From Microbacterium lacticum (GTDB lineage: Bacteria > Actinomycetota > Actinomycetes > Actinomycetales > Microbacteriaceae): DNA of 64,000 nucleotides. A program made the position numbers and the translations under genes. The notes beneath the pieces are model-generated. The model was not told the DNA's origin and did not search any database. It saw only the letters and a program-made list of their open reading frames with translations. Of the stretch, positions 18,841 to 27,270 are shown piece after piece. Each line of letters opens with the position of its first letter. Position 1 is the first letter of the stretch. The stretch covers positions 372,001 to 436,000 of the forward strand of contig NZ_VFPS01000001.1 of the NCBI RefSeq assembly GCF_006716815.1. The letters are read 5' to 3'.

Positions 18841-19509
18841 GTGAGGCAGAATCCCAGTTTCGCCATGACGGATGCCACGGAGATGCGCCGACTCATCCAC
18901 GCGAACCCCTGGGTCACGATCGTGAGCTCGGGTCCGGACGGCCTCGTCGCCTCCCATTACGCCGTGCTGCTCGATGAGCCCGACGACTCCGCCGGGGGCT
19001 CCGGCGACCTCACGATCGTGGGACACGTCGGCAAACCCGACGACGCGATCCACGGGCTGGGGGAGCGTGAGCTGCTGGTCGTCGTGCAGGGGCCGCACGG
19101 GTACATCTCGCCCGGCTGGTACGGCGACGTGGCGAGCGTGCCGACGTGGAACTTCGTGTCGGTGCACCTGAGCGGCGTGCCCGAGGTGCTGAGCCCGGAG
19201 GAGAACCTGCGCGTGCTCGACCGGCTGGTCGCGCGGTTCGAGCAGAGCCTGCCGCAGCCGCGGCTCATGTGGCAGGCGCCGAACGACGAGGAGTACGTGC
19301 GACGCCTCGAACGCGGCACCGTCGGGTTCCGGCTGAGGCCGACCAAGGTCGTCGCCAAGCGCAAGCTCAGCCAGAACAAGTCCGACGAGGTCGTCGACAC
19401 GATCATCGCCGAACTCGACGCCGGTGCGAGCCCGTACGCCGATCCGCGGCTGCCCGACGAGATGCGCCGCGCCCACGGGGCGCTCCGCGCCGCGCGGGGC
19501 GAGCGGTGA
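18841..19509 (+). CDS. PaiB-like FMN-binding protein
   Basis: A 222-aa member of the PaiB family (FMN-binding split barrel; called negative transcriptional regulator in Bacillus, where PaiB affects sporulation and protease genes). Family segments are MRQNPSFAMTD, LVASHYAVLLDE, VGHVGKPDDAI, LVVVQGPHGYISPGWYG and VPTWNFVSVHLSG. The start GTG at 18841 is chosen because AGGAGG lies 6 bases upstream and MRQNPSFA is the family N-terminus. The function in this organism is not known. The stop overlaps the next gene (GTGA). Confidence 0.88.
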   Translation: MRQNPSFAMTDATEMRRLIHANPWVTIVSSGPDGLVASHYAVLLDEPDDSAGGSGDLTIVGHVGKPDDAIHGLGERELLVVVQGPHGYISPGWYGDVASVPTWNFVSVHLSGVPEVLSPEENLRVLDRLVARFEQSLPQPRLMWQAPNDEEYVRRLERGTVGFRLRPTKVVAKRKLSQNKSDEVVDTIIAELDAGASPYADPRLPDEMRRAHGALRAARGER

Positions 19510-21008
19510 GCGGGGCCGGCCGCGGGGAGCGTCCCGCCGTCATCGCGCGGGCGCGCCTGACCGGGGTCGATCGGCTCGACCCGTTCGGCGATGACCTCGT
19601 CGACGTGCACCTGTCCGGCGGGCGCATCGTCGACCTCGCCCCCGCCGGCGCGCTGCCCCACCGCGGGATCGTCGTCGACGCCGACGGCGGCTGGGTGATC
19701 CCCGGGCTCTGGGACCATCACGTGCACACGGTGCAGTGGGCCCTCGTCGCCCAGCGCCAGCCGCTCCACGAGACGCGGACCGCGCGCGAGGCCGCCGCCC
19801 TCATGGGCGCCGCCGCCGTGCTCGAGGGCGACCGCCGCGTGGGCACCGGGTTCCGCGATGCGCTGTGGCCGGATGCCCCGACCCTTGCGCTCCTCGACGA
19901 GCACACCGGGTCGGTGCCGACCTACCTCATCAACGCCGACGTGCACAGTGTCTGGATGAACACCGCCGCCTTCCGACGCGAGGGCTACGCGATCGAGGAG
20001 AGCGGGCTCGTGCGCGAAGAGCCGGCCTTCGAGATCTCGCGCCGCCTCAACGCCGCCGATCCGCTTCTCGGCGACCGGCTGGTGCGGGGCGCCCTCGACC
20101 GCGCCGCGACGCGGGGGATCGTCGGCGTCGTCGACCTCGACATGGCGTGGAACGCGGAGGCGTGGGCGCGCCGCCTCGAGGCCGGGTTCGACACCACCCG
20201 CATCCGCTTCGGCATCTATCCCGCGCAGCTCGAGCGCGCGCTCGCCGAGGGGGTCGCGACCGGTGACGCGCTCGATCCTGACGGCCTCGTGCGGGTCGGC
20301 TCACTGAAGGTGATCACCGACGGCTCGCTCGGCACCCGTACCGCCGCGTGCTCGCACTCCTACCCCGGCGACCCGCACAACCACGGCGTGCTGACGGTGG
20401 CGCCGGACGCGCTCGCCGACCTGATGACCCGCGCCACGGGCGGCGGCCTGTCCTGCGCCGTGCACGCCATCGGCGACCTCGCGAACTCGCACGCGCTCGA
20501 CGCGTTCGCTCTCACCGGCGCGACGGGCACCATCGAGCACGCGCAGCTGGTCGCCCACGCCGACATCCCGCGGTTCGCGCGCCTCGGCGTGGGGGCGAGC
20601 GTGCAGCCCGAACATGCGATCGACGACCGCGACATGACCGACACCATCTGGGCCGAGCAGACCGCGATCGCCTATCCGCTGCGCTCTCTCGCCGACGCCG
20701 GCGCGAATCTGCTCTTCGGCTCGGATGCCCCCGTCGCCGCCCTCGACCCCTGGGCGGCGATGGCCGCCGCCGTCCATCGCACGCGCGACGGGCGCGAGCC
20801 GTGGCATCCCGATCAGGCCGTCGATGCGGCGACGGCGCTCGCCGCCTCGACGGGCGCGGGTTCGCTCGCCCGTGCGACGCTCGTTCCCGGCGACGTCGCA
20901 GACCTCGTCGTGGTCGACCGCGACCCGCTGACGGCGGACGAGTCGTCCCTCCGCGCCACCGAGGTGCAGGCGACACTCCTCGCCGGGCGGCTCACCCACG
21001 CTCGCTGA
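19506..21008 (+). CDS. Amidohydrolase family protein (YtcJ-like)
   Basis: A 500-aa metal-dependent amidohydrolase of the YtcJ/amidohydrolase-3 group; the substrate is unknown. The HxH metal motif is in WDHHVHTVQW, followed by SLKVITDGSLGTRTA (lysine/Asp region), CAVHAIGDLANSHALDAF (metal His), TIEHAQLV (metal His) and FGSDAPVAALDPW (metal Asp). The C-terminal GDVADLVVVDRDPL is the typical return to the small beta domain. Start GTG at 19506 overlaps the PaiB-like gene by 4 bases. A strong hairpin terminator follows at 21069. Confidence 0.88.
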   Translation: MSGAGRGERPAVIARARLTGVDRLDPFGDDLVDVHLSGGRIVDLAPAGALPHRGIVVDADGGWVIPGLWDHHVHTVQWALVAQRQPLHETRTAREAAALMGAAAVLEGDRRVGTGFRDALWPDAPTLALLDEHTGSVPTYLINADVHSVWMNTAAFRREGYAIEESGLVREEPAFEISRRLNAADPLLGDRLVRGALDRAATRGIVGVVDLDMAWNAEAWARRLEAGFDTTRIRFGIYPAQLERALAEGVATGDALDPDGLVRVGSLKVITDGSLGTRTAACSHSYPGDPHNHGVLTVAPDALADLMTRATGGGLSCAVHAIGDLANSHALDAFALTGATGTIEHAQLVAHADIPRFARLGVGASVQPEHAIDDRDMTDTIWAEQTAIAYPLRSLADAGANLLFGSDAPVAALDPWAAMAAAVHRTRDGREPWHPDQAVDAATALAASTGAGSLARATLVPGDVADLVVVDRDPLTADESSLRATEVQATLLAGRLTHAR

Positions 21009-21068
21009 CCGCGCCGGGGCCGAGGTGCCGGGCAAGCCCGTGCACGGCGCGCACCCCCCGCCAGACGC

Positions 21069-21102
21069 ACGGATGCCCCGGGCGTCGGCCCGGGGCATCC
21101 GT
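21069..21102. terminator. Bidirectional hairpin terminator
   Basis: Arms of 15 bp (ACGGATGCCCCGGGC and complement) pair perfectly around a GTCG loop, between the convergent amidohydrolase and dps genes. A short T-rich stretch (CTTTC) follows on the plus strand. The arms contain an inverted GGATGCC pair. Confidence 0.8.
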
Positions 21103-21126
21103 CAGCTTTCGGCGATCAGCGTCCGC

Positions 21127-21612
21127 TCACGCGGCGAGGTGCGCGGAGAGGAACCAGCGGTCCTTCTCGAGGCCCGCCTTGATCGCGATGGCGACGTCCT
21201 GGCTCGTCAGGTCGGTCTCGTCGAGACCGTCGATCGCGGCCTGCGCGTCGGCGATCACGGCATCCATGTCGGCGATGATCGCGGTGATCTCGTCCTGCCA
21301 CTGCGCGAACCCGGCGGGAACGGTCGTGGCCGGCACCTTCTCGGCGATGGTCGACACGCGCGCGTCGATCGGCAGGCCGAGGGCGACGATGCGCTCCGCG
21401 GCGAGGTCGGCGAAGCCCCGCGCGTTGGCGACGACCGAGTCGAGAAGCTCGTGGATCGCGATGAAGTTGCTGCCGCGCACGTTCCAGTGCGCCTGCTTGC
21501 CGTTGACCGCGAGGGCCTGCAGGCCGAGCGCCACCGGGGTCAGGAACTGCGCCGTGCTCGCGGATGCCTCGGGGCTCGCGGCGGTCGTCGAGATCGTCTG
21601 CGTCTTGCTCAT
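21127..21612 (-). CDS. dps: DNA starvation/stationary-phase protection protein Dps
   Basis: A 161-aa ferritin-like Dps that stores iron, removes H2O2 and shields DNA. The ferroxidase motif AHWNVRGSNFIAIHELLDSVV is at about residues 40-60, and the helix IIADMDAVIADAQAAIDGLDETDLTSQDVAIAIK and LEKDRWFLSAHL follow. A short Ser/Thr/Ala-rich N-terminal arm precedes the fold. The ATG at 21612 has GGAGG 7 bases upstream; longer in-frame starts lack one. Confidence 0.94.
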   Translation of the reverse strand: MSKTQTISTTAASPEASASTAQFLTPVALGLQALAVNGKQAHWNVRGSNFIAIHELLDSVVANARGFADLAAERIVALGLPIDARVSTIAEKVPATTVPAGFAQWQDEITAIIADMDAVIADAQAAIDGLDETDLTSQDVAIAIKAGLEKDRWFLSAHLAA

Positions 21613-21756
21613 GATCAGGCCTCCATTCGTCGGGGATTCCCCCACATCACCTGTAACACTACTCAGCACCCGGCATTCCGCAAGCAAGAGAAGGCTCGGC
21701 TTACGCCGGTGCGACACGCGCCGAAACGCGCGGCCGCTCGGGCTATCGTCGGAGCC

Positions 21757-22296
21757 ATGACGATCGCTGACGACGCCTCGATCCTCTCCGTTCCCGCCGG
21801 GACCCCCCGCCTGCACGAGAGCGCGTTCGTCGCCTCCGGTGCGCGCGTGATCGGCGACGTGACCCTCGCCGAGGGGGCGAGCGTCTGGTACAACGCGGTG
21901 GTCCGCGGCGACAGCGCCCCGATCGTCCTCGGTGCGGGGAGCAACCTGCAGGACAACGTCTCGGTGCACGTCGACCGGGGCTCGCCCGTCGTGATCGGCG
22001 AGAACGTGTCGGTCGGCCACAACGCGGTCGTGCACGGCTGCACGATCGGCGACGGCTCGCTGATCGGCATGGGGAGCGTCGTGCTCTCCGGCGCCGTCAT
22101 CGGGGCGGGATGCCTGGTCGCCGGCGGTGCCGTGGTGCTCGAGGGCACGGTCGTCCCCGACGGGTCGCTCGTCGCGGGCGTCCCCGCGAAGGTGCGGCGC
22201 GAGCTCACCGACGACGAGCGCGCCGGCATTCTGCGCAACGCCGAGATCTACCGCGCGCACTCGGCCGCGCATGCCCAGGCATCCGACGTGCGCTGA
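21757..22296 (+). CDS. Gamma-carbonic-anhydrase-like hexapeptide protein
   Basis: A 179-aa left-handed beta-helix protein of the YrdA/PaaY gamma-CA family. It shows the isoleucine-patch repeats (VIGDVTLAEGASVWYNAVVRGD, IVLGAGSNLQDNVSVHVD, VVIGENVSVGHNAVVHGC, IGDGSLIGMGSVVL) followed by a C-terminal helix. The His residues of VHVD, VGHN and VHGC are at the zinc positions. Real carbonic anhydrase activity is not certain in this subfamily. A TATCGT box lies 7 bases before the ATG. Confidence 0.88.
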   Translation: MTIADDASILSVPAGTPRLHESAFVASGARVIGDVTLAEGASVWYNAVVRGDSAPIVLGAGSNLQDNVSVHVDRGSPVVIGENVSVGHNAVVHGCTIGDGSLIGMGSVVLSGAVIGAGCLVAGGAVVLEGTVVPDGSLVAGVPAKVRRELTDDERAGILRNAEIYRAHSAAHAQASDVR

Positions 22297-22344
22297 AGCC
22301 GCGGCACGCGTGCTTCGGACGCGCGTCGGACGAGGGGGAGGTGG

Positions 22345-22415
22345 AGGGGCTGACGGGAATCGAACCCGCGTCATTAGTTTGGAAGACTAAGGCTTTACCA
22401 TTAAGCTACAGCCCC
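22345..22415 (-). tRNA. tRNA-Gly (anticodon TCC)
   Basis: A 71-base cloverleaf: acceptor GGGGCTG/CAGCCCC, D arm TAGCTTAATGGTA, anticodon loop CTTCCAA with anticodon TCC, T arm GGGTTCGATTCCC. The 3' CCA is not encoded. It diverges from tRNA-Pro, and a TAGACT box at 22468-22473 (minus) is its likely -10. Confidence 0.97.
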
Positions 22416-22467
22416 GCATCCGGCGGAGAAGCCGGGGGTGGATGCCGGTGTGCGCGGCATCTCGAAG

Positions 22468-22494
22468 AGTCTACAAGGTCGGTTCGGCTAGACT
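22468..22494. promoter_or_regulatory. Divergent tRNA promoters
   Basis: Two TAGACT -10 boxes point in opposite directions: minus strand 22468-22473 for tRNA-Gly and plus strand 22489-22494 for tRNA-Pro. No convincing -35 boxes were seen. Confidence 0.5.
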
Positions 22495-22534
22495 GACCAC
22501 CGGCGGTGAATCGGCGCTCGCTCGCGTGCGCGCC

Positions 22535-22611
22535 CGGGGCGTAGCTCAGCTTGGTAGAGCGCCCGCTTTGGGAGCGGGAGGCCGCAGGTTCAAATCCTGT
22601 CGCCCCGACCA
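22535..22611 (+). tRNA. tRNA-Pro (anticodon TGG)
   Basis: A 77-base cloverleaf including the encoded CCA: acceptor CGGGGCG/CGCCCCG, D arm GTAGCTCAGCTTGGTAGAGC, anticodon loop TTTGGGA with TGG, T arm AGGTTCAAATCCT. It lies 79 bases before tig. Confidence 0.97.
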
Positions 22612-22690
22612 CCGGCCCCATAGACCCAGACCCAGACCCCAGACCCCGGCCGCGCCCTGGCGTGGCCGAACAAGAGGAGAACGAACAGGC

Positions 22691-24232
22691 ATGGTCACCA
22701 GCACCGTCGAGAAGCTCAGCCCTACCCGGGTGAAGCTGCACATCTCGGTCACCCCCGACGAGCTCAAGCCCTCGATCGCCCACGCGTACGAGCACATCGC
22801 GCAGGACATCCAGATCCCCGGCTTCCGCAAGGGCAAGGTCCCCGCCCCGATCATCGACCAGCGCGTCGGCCGTGGCGCGGTCATCGAGCACGCGGTCAGC
22901 GAGGGCCTCGACGGCTTCTACCGTGAGGCCGTCACCGCCAACGAGGTGCGCACCGTCGGTCGCCCCGCCGCCGAGGTCATCGAGTGGCCGAACGAGAACG
23001 ACTTCTCCGGCGACCTCAAGGTCGACGTCGAGGTCGACGTCCGCCCCGAGTTCGACCTGCCCGAGTTGAAGGACGTCACCGTCGAGATCGAGCCCGTCGC
23101 CACCGACGACGCCGCCATCGACGCCGAGCTCGACCGCCTGCGCGGCCGCTTCGGCACGCTGGTGACCGTCGACCGCCCCGCCAAGACGGGCGACTTCGTC
23201 GAGCTGAACCTCGTCGCCACCATCGACGGCACCGAGATCGACCGCGCCGAGGGCGTGTCGTACGAGGTCGGCTCGGGCGAGCTGCTGCAGGGCATTGACG
23301 AGGCCGTCGACTCGCTCACCGCCGGTGAGGACACCACGTTCCGCTCGACGCTCGTCGGCGGCGACCACGCCGGCGACGAGGCCGAGGTCTCGGTGAGCGT
23401 CACCGCCGTCAAGGAGCGCGAGCTGCCCGACGCCGACGACGACTTCGCCCAGATGGCGAGCGAGTTCGACACGATCGCCGAGCTGCGCGACAGCCTCGCC
23501 GAGCGCCTCGCCGAGCAGTCGGTCTACGTGCAGGGCGCCGCCGCGCGCGACAAGCTCGTCGACGCGCTGATCGCCGCCGTCGAGATCCCGGTGCCGGCCC
23601 AGCTCGTCGAAGACGAGGTGCACGCGCACCTCGAGGGCGAGGGCCGCCTGGAAGACGACGTGCACCGCGCCGAGGTCACTGAGGCCAGCGAGAAGCAGTT
23701 CCGCACCCAGATGATCCTCGACAAGCTCGCCGAGGCGCACGACGTGCAGGTCTCGCAGGACGAGCTGACCCAATACCTCATCCAGTCGGCCGCGCAGTAC
23801 GGCATGGCCCCGCAGGAGTTCGTCGAGGCGCTGCAGGCCCAGAACCAGCTGCCCGCGCTCGTCGGCGAGGTCGCCCGCAACAAGGCCCTCGCGATCGCGC
23901 TCGGCAAGGTCACCGTCGTCGACACCGACGGCAAGCCGGTCGACCTGACGGGCTTCATCGCGCCCGAGGACGAGGCCGCGCTCGAGGAAGAGGTCGTCGA
24001 GGAGGCGCAGGAGATCGCCGACGAGGCCGCCGACGCCGAGGCCGCCGCCGAGAAGGCTCCGGCGAAGAAGGCCCCCGCCAAGAAGGCGCCCGCCAAGAAG
24101 GATCCGGCCAAGAAGGCCGACGCCGAGAAGGCGGATGTCGACGCCGATGCCGAGAAGCCGGCCGCCAAGAAGCCGGCCGCGCGCAAGCCCGCCGCGAAGA
24201 AGGCTCCGGCGAAGAAGGCCGACGCCGAGTGA
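22691..24232 (+). CDS. tig: Trigger factor
   Basis: A 513-aa ribosome-associated chaperone and prolyl isomerase that receives nascent chains at the exit tunnel. The ribosome-binding signature [10 protein letters not shown] is at about residues 43-52. The FKBP-type domain ([15 protein letters not shown]...[15 protein letters not shown]) and helical C-domain follow. After the normal end (about residue 435) there is an unusual tail of roughly 70 residues, with acidic Ala/Glu then repeated Lys/Ala/Pro units (APAKK). ATG at 22691 has GAGGAG 11 bases upstream. It heads the tig-clpP-clpP-clpX cluster and ends in a hairpin terminator. Confidence 0.95.
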   Translation: MVTSTVEKLSPTRVKLHISVTPDELKPSIAHAYEHIAQDIQIPGFRKGKVPAPIIDQRVGRGAVIEHAVSEGLDGFYREAVTANEVRTVGRPAAEVIEWPNENDFSGDLKVDVEVDVRPEFDLPELKDVTVEIEPVATDDAAIDAELDRLRGRFGTLVTVDRPAKTGDFVELNLVATIDGTEIDRAEGVSYEVGSGELLQGIDEAVDSLTAGEDTTFRSTLVGGDHAGDEAEVSVSVTAVKERELPDADDDFAQMASEFDTIAELRDSLAERLAEQSVYVQGAAARDKLVDALIAAVEIPVPAQLVEDEVHAHLEGEGRLEDDVHRAEVTEASEKQFRTQMILDKLAEAHDVQVSQDELTQYLIQSAAQYGMAPQEFVEALQAQNQLPALVGEVARNKALAIALGKVTVVDTDGKPVDLTGFIAPEDEAALEEEVVEEAQEIADEAADAEAAAEKAPAKKAPAKKAPAKKDPAKKADAEKADVDADAEKPAAKKPAARKPAAKKAPAKKADAE

Positions 24233-24266
24233 TCTCGAGGAGATAGCCCGAACGGAATCGTTCAGG

Positions 24267-24302
24267 ACGAAGGGTCGGATGCCGAGGCATCCGACCCTTC
24301 GT
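24267..24302 (+). terminator. Hairpin terminator after tig
   Basis: A perfect 17-bp inverted repeat (24267-24283 and 24286-24302) with a very tight loop. The arms hold GGATGCC and GGCATCC as an inverted pair. There is no strong T-run. Confidence 0.75.
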
Positions 24303-24406
24303 CGTGTCGCCGACACGGCGCTCCGCCGACGGCGAACACGGGCGGAGGGTGCTCTCCGCCTCGGTAGATTCGATGACGTAAGGAAACCCGCACACCAGGA
24401 GTATCC

Positions 24407-25021
24407 ATGGCTGAACCACTGCTCGCCACCAGCGTCTTCGACAGGCTGTTGAAGGACCGCATCATCTGGCTCGGGTCGGAGGTGCGCGACGAGAACGCGA
24501 ACGAGATCTGCGCGAAGATCCTTCTGCTGGCCGCGGAGGATTCCGAGAAGGACATCTACCTCTACGTCAACTCGCCCGGCGGGTCGATCACGGCCGGCAT
24601 GGCGATCTACGACACGATGCAGTTCGTGCCGAACGACATCGTCACGGTCGGCATCGGCATGGCCGCCTCGATGGGCCAGCTGCTGCTGACCGCCGGCACC
24701 AAGGGCAAGCGCTACATCACGCCGAACGCGCGCGTGCTGCTGCACCAGCCGCACGGCGGTTTCGGCGGCACCTCGAGCGACATCCAGACGCAGGCCCAGC
24801 TCATCCTCGACATGAAGCGCCGCCTCGCCGAGATCACCGCGGCGCAGACGGGCAAGTCCGTCGAGCAGATCAACGCCGACGGCGACCGGGACCGCTGGTT
24901 CACCGCCCAGGAGGCGCTCGACTACGGCTTCGTCGACCACATCCGCGAATCGGCGACCGACGTCGTCGGCGGTGGCGGCACCGAATCCGGCACCCTGCCC
25001 GGCACCACCCCCGCGAACTGA
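24407..25021 (+). CDS. clpP1: ATP-dependent Clp protease proteolytic subunit (first copy)
   Basis: A 204-aa ClpP serine protease subunit. Actinobacteria build a mixed ClpP1P2 tetradecamer that works with ClpX or ClpC. The catalytic Ser88 lies in GMAASMGQ and His113 in LLHQPHGGF, and the handle region [26 protein letters not shown] is complete. The ATG is preceded by AGGAG, and a TAGATT -10 box lies about 40 bases upstream, so it has its own promoter after the tig terminator. Confidence 0.95.
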   Translation: MAEPLLATSVFDRLLKDRIIWLGSEVRDENANEICAKILLLAAEDSEKDIYLYVNSPGGSITAGMAIYDTMQFVPNDIVTVGIGMAASMGQLLLTAGTKGKRYITPNARVLLHQPHGGFGGTSSDIQTQAQLILDMKRRLAEITAAQTGKSVEQINADGDRDRWFTAQEALDYGFVDHIRESATDVVGGGGTESGTLPGTTPAN

Positions 25022-25038
25022 CCGAAGGAGCACAACGA

Positions 25039-25728
25039 ATGAACACCCCCGCCTTCGGCGCCCCGTCGCATTCCCCGAGCGGCATGCAGCTGCCCGGGCT
25101 GATGCCGCAGAGCCGGTACATCCTGCCCCAGTTCGAGGAGCGCACCGCCTACGGCTACAAGCGCCAGGACCCGTACAACAAGCTGTTCGAAGACCGCGTG
25201 ATCTTCCTCGGCGTGCAGGTCGACGACGCGTCTGCCGATGACGTCATGGCCCAGCTGCTCGTGCTCGAGTCGCAGGACCCCGACCGCGACATCATCATGT
25301 ACATCAACTCGCCCGGCGGCTCGTTCACGGCGATGACGGCGATCTACGACACCATGCAGTACGTGTCGCCGCAGATCCAGACGGTCGTGCTCGGGCAGGC
25401 CGCCTCCGCGGCCTCCGTGCTGCTGGCGGCTGGCGCCCCCGGCAAGCGCCTGGCGCTGCCCAACGCGCGCATCCTCATCCACCAGCCCGCCGTCGGCGAG
25501 GCCGGTCATGGCCAGGCATCCGACATCGAGATCCAGGCCGCGGAGATCCTCCGGATGCGCACCTGGCTCGAGGAGACCATGGCGCGGCACACCAACCGCA
25601 CCCAGGAGCAGGTCAATAAGGACATCGACCGCGACAAGATCCTCTCCGCGCACGAGGCGATGGAGTACGGGATCGTCGACCAGGTGCTGACCTCGCGCAA
25701 GCGTCAGCCCGCGGCGATTACGTCCTGA
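25039..25728 (+). CDS. clpP2: ATP-dependent Clp protease proteolytic subunit (second copy)
   Basis: A 229-aa ClpP paralogue, 17 bases downstream of the first copy and co-transcribed with it. Catalytic Ser123 is in GQAASAASVL, and His is in ILIHQPAVG; the N-terminal extension of about 25 residues (SRYILPQFEERTAYGYKRQDPYNKLFEDR) is typical of actinobacterial ClpP2. GAAGGAG lies before the ATG. A stem-loop terminator follows at 25744. Confidence 0.95.
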   Translation: MNTPAFGAPSHSPSGMQLPGLMPQSRYILPQFEERTAYGYKRQDPYNKLFEDRVIFLGVQVDDASADDVMAQLLVLESQDPDRDIIMYINSPGGSFTAMTAIYDTMQYVSPQIQTVVLGQAASAASVLLAAGAPGKRLALPNARILIHQPAVGEAGHGQASDIEIQAAEILRMRTWLEETMARHTNRTQEQVNKDIDRDKILSAHEAMEYGIVDQVLTSRKRQPAAITS

Positions 25729-25743
25729 CGCCTCGCCCGCCAC

Positions 25744-25789
25744 GAAGCCCCGCCGTGCACTGCATCCGTCGTTGCACCGGCGGGGCTTC
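25744..25789 (+). terminator. Stem-loop terminator after clpP2
   Basis: GAAGCCCCGCCG pairs with CGGCGGGGCTTC, with an additional TGCA/TGCA pairing further in. It separates clpP2 from clpX, which has its own TAGGCT -10-like box at about 25844. Confidence 0.7.
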
Positions 25790-25887
25790 ATCGTCCCGTC
25801 GACAACCGGTGACTCAATCCGCCGATGTGTCGGCGGCCTCGGTTAGGCTCGAAGTGCATTCTGAGTGGTTCCTGAAGGGGGAGCAAC

Positions 25888-27156
25888 ATGGCTCGCATCG
25901 GTGAGAGCGCCGACCTGTTCAAATGCTCCTTCTGCGGCAAGAGCCAGAAGCAGGTGCAGCAGCTGATCGCCGGCCCCGGCGTGTACATCTGCGACGAGTG
26001 CGTGGAGCTCTGCAACGAGATCATCGAAGAGCGCATGGCCGAGTCGGGGGAGGGCGCGGTCGCCGACTTCGACCTGCCGAAGCCCCGCGAGATCTACGCG
26101 TTCCTCGAGGAGTACGTCGTCGGGCAGGATGCCGCGAAGAAGGCCCTCGCCGTCGCGGTCTACAACCACTACAAGCGGGTCCGCGCGCACGGCACCCTGC
26201 TGCCCGCCGAGCAGCGCGCCGACGAGGTGGAGATAGCGAAGAGCAACATCCTGCTCCTCGGGCCCACCGGCTGCGGCAAGACGTATCTGGCGCAGACGCT
26301 CGCCAAGCGCCTGAATGTGCCGTTCGCCGTCGCGGACGCCACGGCGCTGACCGAGGCGGGCTACGTCGGCGAAGACGTCGAGAACATCCTGCTGAAGCTG
26401 CTGCAGGCCGCCGACTTCGACGTGAAGCGCGCCGAGACGGGCATCATCTACATCGACGAGGTCGACAAGATCGCCCGCAAGGCCGAGAACCCCTCGATCA
26501 CCCGCGACGTGTCCGGCGAGGGCGTGCAGCAGGCGCTGCTGAAGATCCTCGAGGGCACCGTCGCCTCGGTGCCGCCGCAGGGCGGGCGCAAGCACCCGCA
26601 TCAGGAGTTCATCCAGATCGACACGACGAACGTGCTGTTCATCGTCGCGGGCGCGTTCGCGGGTCTCGAAGACATCATCTCGTCGCGCGTCGGCAAGCAC
26701 GGCGTCGGCTTCGGCGCCCCGCTGCAGGAGAAGGGCAAGGAGCTCGACCTGTTCAGCGAGGTCGAGCCCGAAGACCTGCACAAGTTCGGTCTCATCCCCG
26801 AGTTCATCGGCCGCCTGCCCGTCGTCACCTCGGTCGCGCCGCTCGACCAGGAGGCGCTGATCGAGATCCTCACCGGCCCGAAGAACGCGTTCGTGAAGCA
26901 GTATCAGCGCATGTTCGAGCTCGACGGCGCCGAGCTCGAGTTCGAGGATGACGCGCTCCGCGCGATCGCCGATCTCGCCGTCGCGCGCAAGACCGGTGCA
27001 CGCGGCCTCCGCGCGATCCTCGAAGACGTGCTCGGTCCGATCATGTTCGACATCCCGTCGACCGAAGACGTCGCCAAGGTCATCGTGACACCCGCCGCCG
27101 TCACCGAGGGTGCCCCCCCGACGCTCGTCCTGGAGCGCAAGCGCAAGAGCGCGTGA
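25888..27156 (+). CDS. clpX: ATP-dependent Clp protease ATP-binding subunit ClpX
   Basis: A 422-aa AAA+ unfoldase that feeds substrates to ClpP. The N-terminal zinc-binding domain has CSFCGKS...CDECVELC (C4). Walker A GPTGCGKT is at about residue 126, Walker [14 protein letters not shown], the pore loop region GYVGEDVEN, sensor 2 [13 protein letters not shown], and the ClpP-binding IGF-type loop is represented by the HGVGFGAP region. ATG at 25888 has a GGGGGAG site 6 bases upstream. Confidence 0.97.
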   Translation: MARIGESADLFKCSFCGKSQKQVQQLIAGPGVYICDECVELCNEIIEERMAESGEGAVADFDLPKPREIYAFLEEYVVGQDAAKKALAVAVYNHYKRVRAHGTLLPAEQRADEVEIAKSNILLLGPTGCGKTYLAQTLAKRLNVPFAVADATALTEAGYVGEDVENILLKLLQAADFDVKRAETGIIYIDEVDKIARKAENPSITRDVSGEGVQQALLKILEGTVASVPPQGGRKHPHQEFIQIDTTNVLFIVAGAFAGLEDIISSRVGKHGVGFGAPLQEKGKELDLFSEVEPEDLHKFGLIPEFIGRLPVVTSVAPLDQEALIEILTGPKNAFVKQYQRMFELDGAELEFEDDALRAIADLAVARKTGARGLRAILEDVLGPIMFDIPSTEDVAKVIVTPAAVTEGAPPTLVLERKRKSA

Positions 27157-27270
27157 GTCCACGCTCGGCGACGGCGCGGAGTCCGCGGAGCTCGCCGTAG
27201 GTCGGTGGCCACGCCGGCCGCCCGCACCGCCTGCACGTCGGCGGGGCGGGCACGCCGAAGGGGTGAGGCG

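Noticed and set aside
19146..19505. A longer amidohydrolase starting at about 19146
   Set aside because: The extra residues are Arg/Ala/Gly-rich and lie over the PaiB-like gene; the GTG at 19506, coupled to its stop, gives the usual protein start.
22300..22690. tRNA-Gly/tRNA-Pro as a second integration site
   Set aside because: Both flanks hold normal core genes rich in the GGATGCC word, and no recombinase is nearby.
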